Positions 61,862 to 64,000 of a stretch of DNA of 64,000 nucleotides are shown piece after piece (position 1 is the stretch's first letter; the number at the start of each line of letters is the position of its first letter). The translations under genes and the position numbers were made by a program. Origin of the DNA: Catellatospora sp. TT07R-123 (lineage in GTDB: Bacteria; Actinomycetota; Actinomycetes; Mycobacteriales; Micromonosporaceae); the NCBI RefSeq assembly GCF_018327705.1, contig NZ_BNEM01000001.1, positions 4,623,364 to 4,687,363 of the forward strand, written 5' to 3'. The notes under the pieces were generated by a model. It was not told where the DNA came from, did not search any database, and saw only the letters and a program-made list of their open reading frames with translations.

Positions 61862-63013
61862 ATGAGCTCGAAAGACTGGCTGGAGAAGGACTTCTACGCC
61901 GTGCTCGGGGTGGCCAAGGACGCACCGGCTGCCGAGATCAAGAAGGCGTACCGCAGGCTCGCCCGCGAGCTGCATCCGGACCACAACCCCGGCAACGCCG
62001 CCGCGGAGGAGCGGTTCAAGGCGGTGTCCGAGGCGTACGACGTGCTGTCCGACGACAACCGGCGCCGTGAGTACGACGAGATGCGCTCGCTGTTCGAGTC
62101 GGGTGCCTTCCGCCGCGGCGCCCGGGGCGGCCCCGGTGGCGCGCACCAGTTCGACATGTCCGACCTGTTCGGTCAGGGCGGCCGCGACCAGCGGTTCGGC
62201 GGCGCCAGCTTCTCCGACCTGTTCGGCTCGATCTTCTCGGGCGGGGCGGGCACCGCGCCGCGCGGCCCGGGGCGGGGGCGCGACGTCGAGGCCGAGATCT
62301 TCCTGGACTTCGCCGACGCGGTGCAGGGCACGACCCAGCCGCTGACGCTGCGCACCCTCGGCGTCTGCGAGACCTGCCACGGCGACGGCGCCAAGCCGGG
62401 CACCCGGCCGCGCACCTGCCCGCACTGCCACGGCACCGGCGTGGTCAACCGCAACCAGGGCGCGTTCGGCTTCTCCGAGGCCTGCCGCGACTGCCAGGGT
62501 GTCGGCACGGTGGTGGACCAGAAGTGCCCCGAGTGCCACGGCACCGGCGGGGTCACCAAGACCCGCACCCTGACCGTGCGCATCCCGGCCGGGGTCGCCG
62601 ACGGCCAGCGCATCCGGCTGGCCGGGCGCGGCGAGCCGGGCGAGCGCGGCGGCCCGCCCGGAGACCTGTACGTCCGGGCGATCGTGCGGCCCGACAACAT
62701 GTTCGGCCGCAGCGGCGACGACCTGACCGTCACCATCCCGGTGACGTACGCGGAGTCGGTGCTCGGGGCCGAGGTCCGGGTGCCCACTTTGGACGGCATG
62801 GTCAAGGTGAAGGTGCCGCCGGGCACCCCGAGCGGGCGACTGCTGCGCGTTCGCGGGCGCGGTGTGCCCAAACGCGATGGCGGAGTCGGCGACCTGCTGG
62901 TTACCGTGGAAATCGTGGTCCCGCAGCAGCTGTCGGACGAGGCCCGGGAGGCCCTGCTCCGGTTCGCGGAGCTGGCTCCGCCGCTGCGGCGCGACCACCT
63001 TGAGCGGAGGTGA
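61862..63013 (+). CDS. dnaJ: co-chaperone DnaJ
   Basis: 383 residues. J domain with HPD at 38-40 ([12 protein letters not shown]), a Gly-rich and Phe-containing linker ([22 protein letters not shown]), the four zinc motifs [32 protein letters not shown], and the C-terminal substrate-binding domains ([25 protein letters not shown]). The type I DnaJ stimulates DnaK ATPase. The ribosome site AGGGGGAGGGGG (61844-61855) lies before ATG 61862. Confidence 0.98.
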   Translation: MSSKDWLEKDFYAVLGVAKDAPAAEIKKAYRRLARELHPDHNPGNAAAEERFKAVSEAYDVLSDDNRRREYDEMRSLFESGAFRRGARGGPGGAHQFDMSDLFGQGGRDQRFGGASFSDLFGSIFSGGAGTAPRGPGRGRDVEAEIFLDFADAVQGTTQPLTLRTLGVCETCHGDGAKPGTRPRTCPHCHGTGVVNRNQGAFGFSEACRDCQGVGTVVDQKCPECHGTGGVTKTRTLTVRIPAGVADGQRIRLAGRGEPGERGGPPGDLYVRAIVRPDNMFGRSGDDLTVTIPVTYAESVLGAEVRVPTLDGMVKVKVPPGTPSGRLLRVRGRGVPKRDGGVGDLLVTVEIVVPQQLSDEAREALLRFAELAPPLRRDHLERR

Positions 63014-63017
63014 CGGC

Positions 63018-63425
63018 GTGGACGAGCAGGCCAAGGTTTTCCTGATCTCGGTGGCGGCCCAGCTGGCCGGGATGCACCCGCAGACCCTGCGGCAGTACGA
63101 CCGGATGGGACTGGTCGAGCCGGGCCGCTCGCCGGGCGGCGGCCGCCGCTACAGCATGCGCGACGTGGAACTGCTGCGCGAGATCCAGCGGCTGAGCCAG
63201 GAGGACGGCGTCAACCTGGCCGGGGTCAAGCGGATCATCGACCTGGAGCGGATGGCGCTGGAGCTGCGCGAGGAGCTGATCCGGGCGCAGGAGCAGCTGG
63301 CGTACGCGCAGCAGCGCCTGGCGCAGCTGGAGACCATCTCGGCGTTCCCGCGCACCGAGCTGCTGCCGTCGGCACGTACCTCGACCGCGCTGGTGGTGTG
63401 GCGCCCACGCTCCTCGGAAGGCTGA
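63018..63425 (+). CDS. hspR: heat-shock repressor HspR (MerR family)
   Basis: 135 residues from GTG 63018, seven bases after GGAGG. MerR-type winged helix: [67 protein letters not shown], then a helical region. HspR binds HAIR sites upstream of dnaK and, with DnaK, represses the operon: the two sites at 59013 and 59067 fit this. Four bases separate it from the dnaJ stop. Confidence 0.96.
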   Translation: MDEQAKVFLISVAAQLAGMHPQTLRQYDRMGLVEPGRSPGGGRRYSMRDVELLREIQRLSQEDGVNLAGVKRIIDLERMALELREELIRAQEQLAYAQQRLAQLETISAFPRTELLPSARTSTALVVWRPRSSEG

Positions 63426-63532
63426 GCCTCGGAAGGCTGAGTCTTCGCAAGGCCGGGCCCCGTACCGCCGCCAGCCGCTATCCTCGTACTGGGATCAGTC
63501 CGATTTATCGGACATCCCGGAGGGGGAATGCC

Positions 63533-63727
63533 ATGGGCATTATGGACAAGGCCAAGGACGCGCTCGGGATCACCGATGACAAGGTCGATCAGCTTGGCGA
63601 CAAGGCCAAGGGCGCCGTCGACTCCGCTGGCGACAAAGTCGACGACGCTACGGGCGGCAAGTTCAAGGACCAGGTCGACAAGGGCCAGGACACGGCCAAG
63701 GACGCGATCGACAAGATGACGCCATAG
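63533..63727 (+). CDS. CsbD/MT0933-like small protein
   Basis: 64 residues from ATG 63533 with GGAGGGGG (63519-63526) upstream. MGIMDKAKDALGITDDKVDQLGDKAKGAVDSAGDKVDDATGG with repeated DK and KGAVD-type heptads is the pattern of the amphipathic, disordered CsbD-like or MT0933-type (PF14013) proteins. Such proteins are stress-associated or annotated as antitoxins; no toxin is adjacent, so no TA pair is proposed. Confidence 0.75.
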   Translation: MGIMDKAKDALGITDDKVDQLGDKAKGAVDSAGDKVDDATGGKFKDQVDKGQDTAKDAIDKMTP

Positions 63728-63765
63728 CCGTTGCGGCGTCATGCGAGTCCTTCGCGACGCAGAGA

Positions 63766-63801
63766 AAGAGCTCCCCCGGGCGGCCGCCCAGGGGAGCTCT
63801 T
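63766..63801 (+). terminator. bidirectional hairpin after the CsbD-like gene
   Basis: 11-bp stem AAGAGCTCCCC (63766-63776) with 63791-63801, one mismatch, and a further self-complementary GGGCGGCCGCCC, between convergent genes. Confidence 0.75.
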
Positions 63802-63814
63802 CACGTTCGCGCGC

Positions 63815-64000
63815 CTACTGGAGGCGGCGCGAGTGCCGCACCAGCCCGCCCTCGCACCAGTCGTGGTAGTCGAACAGGTGCGGGCGGGCCAGCAGCACCC
63901 GCGTGTTGTGCGACCAGATCGCCATCAGCTCGTCGCCCTCCTCCTCGGCCTCTTCCACCAGCTTGCGCAGCTTGCGCCGGGGGTGGGCCTTGAAGCCGGT
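63815..64000 (-). CDS. C-terminus of an unknown minus-strand gene
   Basis: 61 codons plus stop read on the minus strand: the last part is TGFKAHPRRKLRKLVEEAEEEG, then DELMAIWSHNTRVLLARPHLFDYHDWCEGG and RHSRRLQ. The start lies right of the window. The basic/acidic helix followed by an aromatic-rich end is not a family I recognise. The reading frame has typical actinobacterial codon use. Convergent with the CsbD-like gene. Confidence 0.7.
   Translation of the reverse strand, partial: TGFKAHPRRKLRKLVEEAEEEGDELMAIWSHNTRVLLARPHLFDYHDWCEGGLVRHSRRLQ

Noticed and set aside
63533..63727. Toxin-antitoxin pair around the MT0933-like protein
   Set aside because: No toxin gene lies beside it; the sequence equally fits a CsbD-type stress protein.

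Overview
The window is high-GC actinobacterial DNA. Gene content (rpsR-rplI-dnaB junction, dnaK-grpE-dnaJ-hspR with HAIR operators, a Bpa/PafE-type proteasome activator, MoaCB fusion, DUF4192, LCP paralogues, DUF5926, many GTG starts and overlapping stop/start codons) fits an actinomycete, most likely the Micromonosporaceae; the genus cannot be fixed from the sequence alone. It looks like ordinary chromosome: no transposase, phage gene, CRISPR array, rRNA or tRNA was found.

Layout. 1-6.3 kb: end of rpsR, rplI, a VWA lipoprotein, a small membrane protein, then dnaB preceded by a cluster of DnaA-box-like sites and interrupted in its P-loop by a 509-residue class-3-type intein carrying a LAGLIDADG endonuclease. 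6.3-7.4 kb: crcB-DUF190-crcB fluoride module. 7.4-11.2 kb: a polytopic glycosyltransferase-like protein and a membrane GGDEF-EAL protein. 11.5-14.1 kb: moaCB-moeA-moaE. 14.4-18.8 kb: a GT87-type mannosyltransferase-like protein, DoxX, an exported Cys-rich protein, a prepilin peptidase and a LuxR regulator. 18.9-24.7 kb: an EndoQ-like PHP/UvrD helicase fusion, a membrane metallophosphoesterase, moaD and moaA. 24.7-28.7 kb: the Hen1-Pnkp RNA repair pair. 28.8-35.4 kb: kinase-like protein, DUF4192, mobA-DUF6457, a YbjN-like protein, Lrp regulator with a substrate-binding lipoprotein, and bpa. 35.5-46.3 kb: HAD phosphatase, serS, AIM24, minimal zincin, pheA, several small proteins, a histidine kinase with an RsbW-like ATPase, GDPD and rhodanese. 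46.3-51.5 kb: four LCP cell-wall ligases in tandem. 51.7-55.7 kb: flavin reductase and a 2-oxoacid dehydrogenase E1a-E1b-E2 operon. 56-59 kb: a repeat-rich membrane protein and two overlapping GTPases. 59.1-63.7 kb: dnaK-grpE-dnaJ-hspR and a small CsbD/MT0933-like protein; the window ends in the C-terminus of an unknown minus-strand gene.

How genes work together. Molybdenum cofactor synthesis is nearly complete but split over three sites (moaCB-moeA-moaE; moaA-moaD; mobA-DUF6457). The Hsp70 operon carries its own HspR repressor and two HAIR operators. Hen1 and Pnkp form a translationally coupled RNA repair system. The LCP proteins and the mannosyltransferase-like proteins point to envelope construction.

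The least conventional signal is in non-coding and linker DNA. At least three families of palindromic elements recur: a pair of long hairpins at 32.9 and 35.4 kb whose arms differ by compensatory changes; a 61-bp element present in opposite orientations at 2.3 and 14.2 kb; and a 57-bp palindrome found between genes at 56.9 kb and translated inside a protein linker at 22.9 kb.
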